DNA of 64,000 nt from Papaver somniferum. Its lineage: Eukaryota > Streptophyta > Magnoliopsida > Ranunculales > Papaveraceae. Position numbers and translations under genes: made by a program. This document shows positions 35,581 through 46,513 of the stretch, piece by piece (within the stretch, counting starts at the first letter, position 1; every line of letters begins with the position of its first letter). The stretch lies in assembly GCF_003573695.1 (NCBI RefSeq), contig NC_039364.1:70452256-70516255 (forward strand). The letters run 5' to 3'. A model generated the notes under the pieces. The model did not search any database. It was not told the DNA's origin and saw only the letters and a program-made list of their open reading frames with translations.

Positions 35581-37120
35581 TGATGGTTTTTCAAAAGTGA
35601 TTGTAGTAATAGTGGTAAACAGGGTCTTCTCAGACTTGTGAAGAAAACAGTTTTTAGATTTAAATTTAAACAAGCAAATAAATTTGTTTGAAAACTTTAG
35701 GGAAAAACAACAAGACTTGGATTCCACCATTGACCCATTATTTGATAAATTCTAATAATTAATATTCATGCAATTTTTCTTTTAGAGTGATTCTAATATT
35801 ATGCCTTTTGTAGATTTTTGAAGTAATAAATGTAAACACCAAGCATGAAACATCAAGAGTCTTAAACTAAGCATGCTCCATCAAAATGAATCACAATTAT
35901 TCAATAAAAATCAATTTTCCAATAAAAATGCCATGCAAATAATCATGTAATAATATTGCAAATAAATAATAAAGTTAGAATTATACCATAAATAAGGACC
36001 AATGGCTTCCTCCGTCGCCTTGGCTAAGGGGTTTAGCTCCTCATATCAAAAACTTGCTCAAAATTGCTTAATAGGTGTTTTTATTGATGAATATGGTGAT
36101 AAAGAGAAGTTTGCAACGCTGTATAAACGTTACAGCGTCACTGTTACAAAGATGAGTAATGCCGTTTATAAACGATACATATCCAGCGCTGTTGAACTAC
36201 GACACATTGTTTCTGTGTTAAATACTATTCAGGAACGACGGACTTTGAGAGTCCGTTGTTCGTGTTCTTGAAGGTCTTCAATGGCGGACACAGCAGCAGC
36301 AACAAATCTCGTAACTCCTTCTTCTCAACTCTCCTCAACTCCCAATTCTCTCCTAAGGGTTTCTAACCCTTCTATGACAAAAACCCAACTATATATAGCC
36401 TTCCGATTCCCTAGAAACTCGATCAAGTTCGAGAATAAATCTCTTATTCTTCACGTGCAGTTTGAACAATAATTTCATCTGTCGATCTTTGTATGCGTCT
36501 GTTATCTATTCTATTGCTCCCAAAATCTTCTCTGACTTGAACTCGACTAAATACATGGTTGTCCAGCGTAGAAAATCCCCCAAAAATCTCTCACCAATCT
36601 TTGAAACTCAAAACAGAACATCGTGTCCTGTTAGGACTTTGAATCCTTCTCCAGGCCAAAACAGCCCAACTTGATCGTTAAATTACTTGTATTCGGCCTG
36701 TTTAGCCTTAACAGGCTTAACCCAACAATTTCCAGCGATTGAATCTCTTCAGAAGCCCATCAAAAATCGAAATGAAATTTCACCAGTTCTTGCATGTATT
36801 TTTCCCGCCAATTTTTTTTTTTTGAAACGTGAAGAAGGGGGTGCCCCTAATCCAAAAGTTGGGCGCCTTTATCAGCCGGGGTGTTTTCCGCTCTTTTTCG
36901 GGGTTCCTCCGGGGTATTTCTGGGTGTCTCCAACATACTTTTGGGGTGCTTCTGGTAGTTATCAACGGAGGTCCAAATGCCGCATTTTTAGCCAATTTCG
37001 CCACAAAGCCTTATTCTTCCAAAAACACCTACAAATAAATAAAATAACCAAATAAGTACGATATCGAGCACTAATAATATATACAAATGAGCTATATTAG
37101 ACACATAAATGCGTCTATCA
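35581..37120 (-). repeat. element B 3' LTR
   Basis: Minus strand TGATAGACGC...CCATCA. A TATA box (minus CTATATATAG) lies at about 36390-36399. It carries an 18-bp extra piece near 35907-35925 between CAATAAAAAT copies that the other LTR lacks. Confidence 0.9.
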
Positions 37121-37135
37121 AATACCCCCAAACTT
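37121..37135 (-). other. element B polypurine tract
   Basis: Minus strand AAGTTTGGGGGTATT directly before the 3' LTR; identical to element A. Confidence 0.8.
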
Positions 37136-38766
37136 ATTATTTGCTAGTCCTCGAGCAAATCAAAACTACAAAATAAAATCCTAACTCACTGTCGCAGGCA
37201 TCGTCGATTGCATTTAGCGTATGCAATAAGCCTCTAAACCCCTAGGTGGCCCTAGCGGCCGAGTTATAGTCTCGGGAGGGATTACTAGAGATATACCTAC
37301 AAAACCTTTACTCCTAATTGGTCACAAGTATCCAAAGAGCTATGAGGACATACATATTCTCAACCTATCTCCAAGTAACTAGAATGCCAGAGAAATTAAA
37401 GGTGTCAGCTCTAAAGCTAACTGAAGAAAAGGGGAGACACATCCACACGACTGCTAGATAAAGAGATATCCGCTATACAGCTAGATAAACATTGTAAGAT
37501 GCGTCCGCTGCTTTACAACTGGATAAGATTAGGAGAGAGATAAAAATGAGAGGGACATCTGCTATACAGCTGGACTAATTACGTGTGATGAGTTAAACCA
37601 GTACTAGAAAGATCTTGTGCCAGATTGAAAGCAGACTAACAAAGCAACCAAAATGCATCTTTCTTCGACTCTCTCGCAGTGCCCAGTAGAAACAACGCCT
37701 TCTTCGGTCTTCAACTGTTGATGATAAACTCTCGAACCTCATAGAACCTTGACAATTAACTCTTCTCTTCGATTTCTTGCTTGACTTATAAATTTCTTCT
37801 TCCCTATGGCCTTATTGAACAAAAAGAACGTAATGATGTTTCATTATTTTTTTTTTTCATTTTTTTTTTCATTCTTTTTTTTTTTGGCTAAAATAAAAAA
37901 AATTACAAGACAAAAATTTACATGGCCATGAGAGAAGGACTTTCAAAACTTGGATCTTCGCAACTTGTCATGTCTTGGTATCATGGATTCTAAAAACTTA
38001 TATCTTTTGCTCTTATAACTTCAACTTTGATTTTTGAATTATTCTCTTCTATTGTTGCTTTTAAACCTAAAACGTCTTCACTTTCTTCATAGATTTTGAT
38101 GTCGCTCCGCTTGTTGATGATGATAAATTTCTACTGAGAGAGAGTCGAAATCCCGTAACTAAGACTACATTGTGAGGTTGCTCTGTCTTTCTGGCATTTC
38201 CTGACCTACTTGCCTTTCCATCATGTATGGTTAGGTCCATCACGGTTACCCTCTAAAAAGAACAAGTTCTCTCCTGAATTTCAAGGATCTCAATGTCTTT
38301 TTCTCTAATGTCTCAATAAGTTGTTATCTGTAGCATTCCAATTTCTATCTTTTCGGTGAGAAACAGTATGTAAACTTAGCTAACCGGATACCATGTGACG
38401 CTAGAAGTTTCAAAAGTGCAACACAAAAGTTTCTCCCATACCCCCAAACTTAAATCTAACATTGTCCTCAATGTTCTAAAGATGAAATTAAAAGCATGAA
38501 CAAGGAGAAACTATTACCACTGGAGGGAAAAGAAATAAGGAAGGATATTACCGTATCACATGAACACGGGAGCCTCCCAGTAAATTCTAAATTTATAGTC
38601 ATTAGCTAGACATCAAATACCTCTAAAAGAATTGTCACCTTCCAAAGTCGTATACCAATAGTCGAAACAATTGTGGGTCTATAAGACCAAATAGAACTGC
38701 CACGAATAGGAGACAAATGCTCAAGATCATAAAAATGAGCAGATAGAGCACAACCTGATCTAAAGT
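37136..38766 (-). other. element B 3' non-coding region
   Basis: Occupies the place where RT, RNase H and integrase would be expected to end, but has no RT or integrase motif. It contains the AACATTGAGGACAATGTT palindrome (38458-38475), a second AAGTTTGGGGGTATGGG tract just beyond it (38435-38451), a T-rich stretch near 37845-37890 and repeated GCTATACAGCT words near 37470 and 37570. Confidence 0.65.
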
Positions 38767-40506
38767 TTATCGCAAGACAACTGGATTTATCTGAGGTGCC
38801 CACTTGGGCTTCATATGAGTGTCTCGGCAAACAGATTCATCCGAAAAACGGGTCTCTAACATATGGATTTTCTCCTGGACAGTATCAGGCGGATCAGGTT
38901 GTGGAGTCTGAATAGACTCAAGCGATACCTCAGATGCACTAGGCTTGAGTCCCAAGTTAGGTACTTCTACTGGGGATAATTGACAATCTCTACCCCCAAA
39001 TTTAGGGTAATCACTATTCTCCGTAAGACCTTTAACTATGGCTTGAATTTCCGGATCCGGAGAGTATTTAAAATACTCTAGAGCTTCTTCTAGTTCACTA
39101 CCCCCAAACTTAGAGTTTTGGGTGTCTCTAGATAAACTAGTCACAATATTCCTAATTTCTAGACCATCCAGTTCCTGAAAAAGGTCAATTGCTTTCTCTG
39201 AGTTATAATCAGGTGGTTCATCCTCTAAATTCTTTTGAGGTATACTAGCTACAGGACTTATATGTTTCATATCCTCTATGGTCATCCCTAGAGTTTCCTT
39301 ATTGTGTTGAAGCACAGTTACTGGCCTAATCTCATGATCACTATCCAAATCGGAAGTTATAGGCAAAATCTCAGATGGGCCTACAAATGCATAATTGGGG
39401 TCCAACTTAGGAGGATCTTTAGGCTCTTCGAAATAAGGGCTTAAGGTAGATTCGGTAGCTAGTAATGGTTCAAACCTAGATTTCCATCCATCGGTATCTA
39501 ACATAGGAATAAAATCCAACAGAGCATTTACTTGTTCAATGTTGCTATCATCGTCAAAATCCATGCTAAAACGGGCTAGACAACTCTCTAATGGATCTTC
39601 CGATTCGGTGTTTGGTACAGACTTCGGAACTAAGGTTCCTATCATGTTGACCTCTTCAATGCACGTGTCATCTAGCTCAGAATGTAGCTTATTGACATTA
39701 AAAATATTCAACTCAATAGTCATATTACCAAAAGATAGATTCATAATACCATTTTGACAGTTTATGATCGCATTAGACGTGGCTAAAAACGGGCGACCTA
39801 AAATCACTGGTATTTGGTTCTCTGGGTCAGGGACAGGTTGGGTATCTAGGATAATAAAATCCACTGTATAAATAAACTTGTCAACCTCTATGAGAACATC
39901 CTCGATCACACCACGAGGAACTTTAACGGACCTATCAGCTAACTGAAGTGTTATCTGGGTAGGTTTCATCTCACCAAGTCCTAGCTTAAGGTACACATGG
40001 TATGGCATTAAGTTCACACTGGCTCCTAAGTCAAGCAACGCTTTCTCAACACGGTATTTACCTATTGTGCAAGAAATGGTCGGGGACCCTGGGTCTTTAT
40101 ACTTAGGAGTAATGGTATTCTGAATAATAGAACTCACATGACTAGCTATGAAGGCTTTCCTCTGGACACTGAGCTTACGCTTTCGCGTACACAAGTCCTT
40201 AAGGAACTTGGCATAAGAGGGAATCTGCCTAATTGCATCTAATAATGGAAGGTTGATCTAAACCTGCTTAAAAACCTCCAATATATCATTAAAGTTGGAC
40301 TCCCTCTTAGTCAGAACTAGCAGTTGTGGAAACGGGGCTCTGGGAACAAAGTCGGGCTCAACAGGACCCTCATTGGTCTCTTTAGAGACTCTATCAGTCT
40401 CTTCATTCTCTGTCTCAGACGGGTGAACTATAGCATGTTCACTATCAGGCATGGCAACCTTGTTATCAACTTTCTTTCCACTCCTAAGAGTTGTAACAGA
40501 GTTCAC
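38767..40506 (-). pseudogene. element B protease and KFGG-repeat tail
   Basis: The 475-codon frame from 40194 opens with an aspartic protease: KALLDLGASVNLMPYHVY (D in the DLGAS active-site box), LQLADRSVKVPRGVIEDVLI, FIILD and VILGRPFLATS. This is the retropepsin layout of Athila/Tat elements. Upstream, 40258-40506 carries VTTLRSGKKVDNK and ends at a stop before the LPLLDAIRQIPSYAKFLKD block. After the protease an acidic region (LDPNYAFVGPSEILPI) matches the usual lead-in to RT. Instead of RT there are two copies of a 35-residue unit ending in KFGG (about 39175-39103 and 39060-38994). The protein then ends. Confidence 0.85.
38870..39210 (-). other. KFGG module shared by elements A and B
   Basis: Copies read LEIRNIVTSLSRDTQNSKFG(G) and PDPEIQAIVKGLTENSDY...KFGG. 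Element A has DPEIREIVTSLSRDTENS...KFGG. Similarity continues for about 45 residues past the last copy (DTVQEKIHMLETR versus DVQEEVQSLETHP). In each copy the KFGG codons read AARTTTGGGGGT, the same sequence as the polypurine tract. Confidence 0.7.
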
Positions 40507-40956
40507 ATGATTGTACGATTTCTCTCCCCTAGGGTTAGGATCAGTATGACTAGGGAACCTTCCTTCTTCTCTCTCATTGATAAACTTAGCTATTTGGCCG
40601 ACTTAAAGCTCTAATTTAGCAAAATACTGGGCACTATTCTTAAAATTCTGTTTGGTTTCCTCTTGAAAATTACCCTGGCTTTTTACTAATATTTCCTGGC
40701 TTTGTGATAGCATCTCCTGGCTCTTCCTTAATATACTAAGGGTTTCCTCTAAGCTAGCTATTCTATTCTCAGATGGGTTCTGGGTCTGACCTGAAGAGTT
40801 CTTAGTATAACCAAAACCTGGGGGAGGCTGAGAATTGCTAGACTGGCCTTGATTCTGTCCCTTAGACCAAGAGAAATTAGGATGGTTTCTCCAACCAGGG
40901 TTGTAGGTCTCTGAGTAGGGGTCAAACTTCTGACGGTTTTCAAACCTAGCATTGTT

Positions 40957-42016
40957 CTAGACAGCATGAGCTTGCTCTTCACTAACCTGACCTTCCCAGA
41001 ATGAGTTATCGGGCTCTATTCCACAACTAGATACTTGAGAGGCTCTATTAGGTTCAACAAGGGACCTATTTTTAGACTGACCCATTTCTAAAGCTTCTAA
41101 CCTTCTGGACAAAGCAGCAAACTTAGCATCTGACGCAAAACTCGTATCTACCATATTGGTGCTACTTCTATTGACCAAGAGCTTTTAGGGGGTTCAACAC
41201 AAGATTCCCACTGTTGGGATTTTTCAGCGATAGCTCCTAAGAAGGTAAAAGCATCATCAACATTTTTACTAGTGAACTCACCAGCGCACATAGACTCAAC
41301 CATGGCTTTGGTCGAATAGTCTAAACTATCATAAATAATCTGTACGAGTTTCATATTATCAAATCCATGGTGAGGACACTGAGATAGGAGATCATTGAAT
41401 CGCTCTAAAAACCTATAAAGAGACTCTCCCTCTTGTTGCACACTAGCACTAATTTTCTGCCTAACAGCTGCAGTTTATGCTTAGGGTAGAACTTCATATA
41501 GAAGGCAGCGATAAGTTCCTGCCATGTTTCTATGGATTCAGACGGTAGGTTGTTCAGCCAGGTCTTGGCGTTGTCTCTCAAAGAAAAGGGAAACATCTTA
41601 AGTTTCAAGACTTCATCGGTAAGGTCCTTTATCCTAATTGTTCCACAAATTTCCTCAAAGTCCCTAATATGAAAATAAGGGTTCTCATCATCCTTTCCTA
41701 AGAATATAGGGATCATCTGAAGAATACTAGGTTTTATCTCAAAATTAGCCGTAGTGGCTGGCAATTTAATGCACGAAGCTCGGTTGGTCCTAGTTGGGAA
41801 CATGTAATCTTTCAAAGTTGCCATCGTTGGCACAACTGGAGTACTAGGGGTACTTTCCTCACGAAGAGACAGATTCTCAAAACTGAAGTTTCCAAAAACA
41901 GGGCTCTCCAAAGAAGAGTCTTCGAGCTCCCTGCTTATATCAGAAGAACTACTAGGTTTTTCGCTAATCAATCGACCTAGAGTATCTCTTTTCCAAGCCC
42001 TAACAAAATCGGGCAT
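40957..42016 (-). pseudogene. element B gag (capsid) with frameshifts
   Basis: Starts MPDFVRAWKRDTLGRLISEK at 42016. The retrotransposon gag domain is clear: FPTRTNRASCIKLP, PIFLGKDDENPYFHIRDFEE, KTWLNNLPSESIETWQEL and FYMKFYPKHK. A one-base loss near 41475 shifts into QQEGESLYRFLERFNDLL, SQCPHHGFDNMKLVQIIYD and CAGEFTSKNVDDAF. A second shift near 41170 leads to LSRRLEALEMG. A stop near 40957 precedes the PYSETYNPGWRNHPNFSW block (about 40920-40870). Gag of this type packages element RNA. The copy is inactivated by at least two shifts and two stops. Confidence 0.85.
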
Positions 42017-43105
42017 ACACTAAAAATATCAAAAAGAAAAAAAAATCCTAACAGGAAGGTTCTTGCAATCACACAGCAGGCTGACTCGACTCTACCACAA
42101 CAAACCTAAAGATTTCTAGCAAACAACAAGCATGATAGCTCCACTTAGATTGTTTCTAGACTAGCTTCTATCTCCCGAAGGGGAATTCGTTACAGTTTAA
42201 GCAAACCCCTCTGGAATCAATCCGAGTCAAAGTAAGTTGAATCGAGGCGAGGGAAGCTTAGTGGAGCTTTGATACCCAAGGCCTCACCGCAGTACAAGGC
42301 GGCGCAGTCACGCATTCAACTCACAGAAACCGTCATGAATTTCGAAGTATGCTAAAAGAATAACCAATATCCTTCGAAAATTTTTCCTAGCAAGCTCGAT
42401 ACCCTATAGGTCTCTTTCTAATCAGATTTTAAAGCTTGGATTCGCGTTAGGTTTTGTTCTCCTAAAGCGGGCAAGAAGGGAGCGGTGATGAAATCCGAAC
42501 CCTTATCTTGTTTAGGCCAGGCCTTGCCCTTTACTAGGAAAATAAAGACAGTCCGGTTCGTCCTCAAACAATTAACACCTTAAGGAGTACCGTAACTCGC
42601 TTGCAGGGGATTCGCGAGTGTTTCGATTGGACTTACCTCCCGTACCAGACGGGGGATGAAACGTTGAAGTCGACTCGGGCCACGACTCCTATGTCATGTG
42701 CGAACCCGAGAGGCCGAGACGATAACGTAATCGTCGTCCTTCCCTGCAAACAGTTTGTATTTAAGAATACCCTTCCGTAGGGTTTAAAAATAAAAATAAA
42801 AATGTCCAAAGTTTAAAGTCCACATTCCACAAAAATAAAGTGCAAAAACAACAAGTAAATTACAAAATATTTCCTAATACAATTCTCAAAAAAAATAATA
42901 ATAAAACTAAATCCTAAAAAAAAAAAAAAAATTCTTCTTTTTGTCTTCTCTTTACGCTTATTTTTTCTCCAAGTCCTTAGTGTCCAACTTCAAACCTGCA
43001 AATCAAAGACACACCCAAAGAAACGTAAAGAGGAACAAATAAAAATAAACAACAAAAAAAAAAGTAAATAATAAATCTAAAAAAAAATGCTACCTAAACA
43101 CAAAT
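42017..43105 (-). other. element B untranslated leader
   Basis: Homologous to the element A leader, including the CAGGTTTGAAGTTGGA splice-acceptor-like junction near 42985-43000 and the CTCGGGTTCGCAC and CTTCCCTCGCCTCGATTCAA blocks. No coding. Confidence 0.65.
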
Positions 43106-43122
43106 CCGCGTCGGCGGCGCCA
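43106..43122 (-). other. element B primer-binding site
   Basis: Minus strand TGGCGCCGCCGACGCGG starts seven bases after the LTR end. The first eight bases TGGCGCCG match the tRNA-Asp 3' end used by Athila/Tat elements; the rest diverges. Confidence 0.7.
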
Positions 43123-43128
43123 AAAATT

Positions 43129-44649
43129 TGATGGTTTTTCAAAAGTGATTGTAGTAATAGTGGTAAACAGGGTCTTTTCAGACTTGTGAAGAAAACAGTT
43201 TTTAGATTTAAATTTAAACAAGCAAATAAATTTGTTTGAAAACTTTAGGGAAAAACACCAAGACTTGGATTCCACCATTGACCCATTATTTGATAAATTC
43301 TAATAATTAATATTCATGCAATTTTTCTTTTAGAGTGATTCTAATATTATGCCTTTTGTAGATTTTTGAAGTAATAAATGTAAAAACCAAGCATGAAACA
43401 TCAAGAGTCTTAAACTAAGCATGCTCCATCAAAATGAATCACAATTATTCAATAAAAATTCCATGCAAATAATCATGTAATAATATTGCAAATAAATAAT
43501 AAAGTTAGAATTATACCATAAATAAGGACCAATGGCTTCCTCCGTCGTCTTGACTAAGGGGTTTAGCTCCTCATATCAAAAACTTGCTCAAAATTGCTTA
43601 ATAGGTGTTTTTATTAATGAATATGGTGATAAAGAGAAGTTTGCAACGCTGTATAAACGTTACAGCGTCACTGTTACAAAGATGAGTAATGTCGTTTATA
43701 AACGATACATATCCAGCGCTGTTGAACTACAACACATTGTTTCTGCGTTAAATACTATTCAGGAACGACGGACTTTGAGAGTCCTTTCTTCGTGTTCTTG
43801 AAGGTCTTCAATGGCGGACACAACAGCAGCAACAAATCTCGTAACTCCTTCTTCTCGACTCTCCTCAACTCCCAATTCTCTCCTAAGGGTTTCAAACCCT
43901 TCTATGAAAAAAACCCAACTATATATAGCCTTCCGATTCCCTAGAAACTCGATCAAATTCGAGAATAAATCTCTTATTCTTCACTGCAGTTTGAACAATA
44001 ATTCCATCTGTCGATCTTTGTATGCGTCTGTTAGCTATTCTATTGCTCCCAAAATCTTCTCTGACTTGAACTCGACTAAATACATGGTTGTCCAGCGTAG
44101 AAAATCCCCCAAAAATCTCTCACCAATCTTTGAAACTCAAAACAGAACACCGTGTCCTGTTAGGACTTTGAATCCTTCTCCAGGCCAAAACAGCCCAACT
44201 TGATCGCTAAAATTACTTGTATTCGGCCTGTTTAGCCTTAACAGGCTTAACCCAACAATTTCCAGCGATTGAATCTCTTCAGAAGCCCATCAAAAATCGA
44301 AATGAAATTTCACCAGTTCTTGCATGTATTTTTCCCGCCAATTTTGTTTTTTTGAAACGTGAAGAAGGGGTGCCCCTAATCCAAAAGTTGGGCGCCTTTA
44401 TCAGCCGGGGTGTTTTCCGCTCTTTTTCGGGGTTCCTCCGGGGTATTTCTGGGTGTCTCCAACATACTTCTGGGGTGCTTCTGGTAGTTATCAACGGAGG
44501 TCCAAATGCCGCATTTTTAGCCAATTTCGCCACAAAGCCTTATTCTTCCAAAAACACCTACAAATAAATAAAATAACCAAATAAGTACGGTATCGAGCAC
44601 TAACAATATATACAAATGAGCTATATTAGACACATAAATGCGTCTATCA
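43129..44649 (-). repeat. element B 5' LTR
   Basis: Pairs with 35581-37120 and differs by scattered substitutions and the 18-bp indel. The TSD CTCTG follows at 44650. Confidence 0.9.
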
Positions 44650-44654
44650 CTCTG

Positions 44655-46340
44655 CCAGAGGATTGTATCGCGTTGAGACATGGGGTATCGAGTTAACATC
44701 TCCTTCTTTACCCATCAAAGTATATGACCGCCAGAGATTTAATTGAGAGAGGGGCAGTATCGTCAATTCAAGGTGCAGAAGGGTCGAAGCCACATACCTG
44801 TGTGTAGGAATCTATGACATGTTGAAGATTAAGGCTACGACTATTGATATTTGAGTTGTGCAGAACGGTGTCTTGTAGCAACTGAGTTTGCATACATGAA
44901 GCCGGGTAACATTAGTTTTTAGTATCCGACATGGTGTAAATACCTAAACCTCCATCTTTGATGGGCAAGGAAACCAGACGTTGCTGCAGTGAACCGAAAC
45001 CAAGACCATCTCCAGTGATTAAACGCTGCATGAACTGGGACAAGTATTTGTCAAAGGTACCTTCATCCTATTTTAGAGATGACGATGTTGTGGTACGCAT
45101 GGTGAAGTATAAGCGAGAAACCTTGGAACAATAGTTCAATTTGGGGGTATTCAAGTTTTTGAATGGCGTCCATTAACTGAATAGTACGTTGAACACGATC
45201 CATAACCAAGTTATTGCAGAAATCTTGATCAAGACTAACTGGACCACCAAGCAGTTTGACTCTTTTTTCGGCCTGCAAATGTTCGCAGGAAAAACACCCA
45301 TCTGCAAACTGCGACTGTCAATGTTAGGACAAAAAAATTCAGTTTTGGTTACATTGAGATGGATTCCAAGTGTTGGGCCTACAGACTCGATGATGTTGAG
45401 AGCCTTAGAAACCATCAAGGTATCTCCAACGATGATACCGTCATCCAGGTACCAAGCTTGCCAGTTAAGTTCACAGTGTTCACTAATTTGTAGCACAAGA
45501 GGGTGCAAAGTCAGGGCAAAAAGGAGTGGGCCAAGAGGATCTCCTTGTTGAACACCTTATGTGGAAGACAATATCGAAGTTCCATAATATAACCTGGCTG
45601 GAGATGCATAACAAAATTCGACCCAAGGGTAAATGGCAGGGAACTTATGTTGTATTTCACGTAGCATGTTGTGCGATCAACTAGATTATAGGCATTGCAC
45701 AAGTCGACTAACCACATAGTCATTGAATTTAGATTTGTAGCAGCCGATTGACAGAATAGGCATTGCAAAAGTCGACTAACCACATAGTCATTGAATTTTG
45801 ATTTGTAGCAGCCGATTGACAGAATGTAAAATATCCTCACCCCCACTAGGAATTCCAAATCCAAATTGAAAATCACCTAGGATATCTCTCATAGCACTAC
45901 CAACAGTAGTAGCTGCCACTTTAGATTCCAGTCGCCTCCAAATTGTACCCACGGCAATGGGTCTTACACCTCCACCAGGTTTGAGTAATGGGGTGAGAGG
46001 GGCACTGGTTATATATTCACCTACCGAAATGGGGTATTTCCCTCGGAGGAGCAGGTTGACTATACCTGTGATAGATGTAAGAAGCTCATCAGCGATAACA
46101 GCCGCAGAACTATTTAGGGCATCCAGTAAGTGTTGTGCACGTAAACCATATCGACCACATGACGTACCTTTGGGAAACTCTTAAGTCTACAGCTGCTGGC
46201 GCTCCAACATGGGAGGGTAAGTCAGGTGGAGGTGCTTGTGTATGCTTGTTTTGTAGGTATGTGAGGTTGCTGCAGTTTGAGGTGCTATGCAACTGGATGT
46301 TAAGGCACGAATAACTGTTGTGTACAGTCATTTTTATATC
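44655..46340 (-). pseudogene. element D, 5' half: atypical reverse transcriptase with YLDD box
   Basis: On the minus strand: FPKGTSCGRYGLRAQHLLD (about 46165), LLRGKYPISVGEYITSAPLT, LLKPGGGVRPIAVGTIWRRL and ILGDFQFGFGIPSGGE. RT motif A LVDLCNAYNLVDR (about 45710-45670) and motif B GVQQGDPLGPLLFAL (about 45555-45510) follow. Motif C is AWYLDDGIIVGD (about 45460-45425), then LNVTKTEFFCP and KLLGGPVS. The catalytic Asp pair is present but as YLDD, not the FADD/YADD of the LINEs here. A 68-bp tandem duplication (45691-45826), a TAA just before motif B where glutamine is expected, and other shifts disable it. I know this protein family from plant genomes but cannot assign a named clade with certainty. 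Confidence 0.78.
45691..45826. repeat. 68-bp tandem duplication inside the element D reverse transcriptase
   Basis: GGCATTGCACAAGTCGACTA at 45691 recurs as GGCATTGCAAAAGTCGACTA at 45759, and both copies run through CCGATTGACAGAAT. As 68 is not a multiple of three, the duplication shifts the frame just before RT motif A. Confidence 0.9.
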
Positions 46341-46414
46341 CTTCCCAATAATTCACGATCCTGTAACTTCGGCCCATTAACTCCCGAATGCATAGTCCAA
46401 CATATCATTTTTCA

Positions 46415-46513
46415 AAAATGTTTGGTGCACCGTGCGGTGCACACACCGTGTGAGAGGAGAGTGGGGCCCACTCCTGCCCCACTCCCTATCCCGATGTTGA
46501 GAGGGGATCCTGG
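46415..46513. other. GC-rich flank with palindromic GGTGCACCGTGCGGTGCAC
   Basis: Contains GGTGCACCGTGCGGTGCAC and GAGAGGGGATC. Inverted relatives (GATCCCCTCTCGGTGCAC, ACGGTGCA) lie on the other side of the solo LTR at 49151-49180. The arrangement suggests the LTR landed inside a small inverted-repeat element, or that the two flanks are TIRs. Confidence 0.4.

Larger units (their letters stand above)
35581..44649 (-). mobile_element. element B: gag-protease-only LTR retrotransposon related to element A
   Basis: A 9069-bp minus-strand element with the perfect TSD CTCTG (35576-35580 and 44650-44654). Its LTRs are 1540 bp (35581-37120) and 1521 bp (43129-44649). Removing it restores an open frame across element D. 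Order on the minus strand: 5' LTR, primer site, leader, gag, protease, KFGG-repeat tail, 1.6 kb non-coding, polypurine tract, 3' LTR. RT, RNase H and integrase are absent. The first 22 bases of the LTR (TGATAGACGCATTTATGTGT...), the leader and the tail module are shared with element A, so both belong to one superfamily with diverged LTR bodies. Confidence 0.92.

Noticed and set aside
36687..37055. Plus-strand frame of 122 codons in the element B 3' LTR, with a partner at 44217-44567
   Set aside because: Antisense LTR sequence; the frames diverge after a one-base difference in a T run (36811-36819), as chance frames would.
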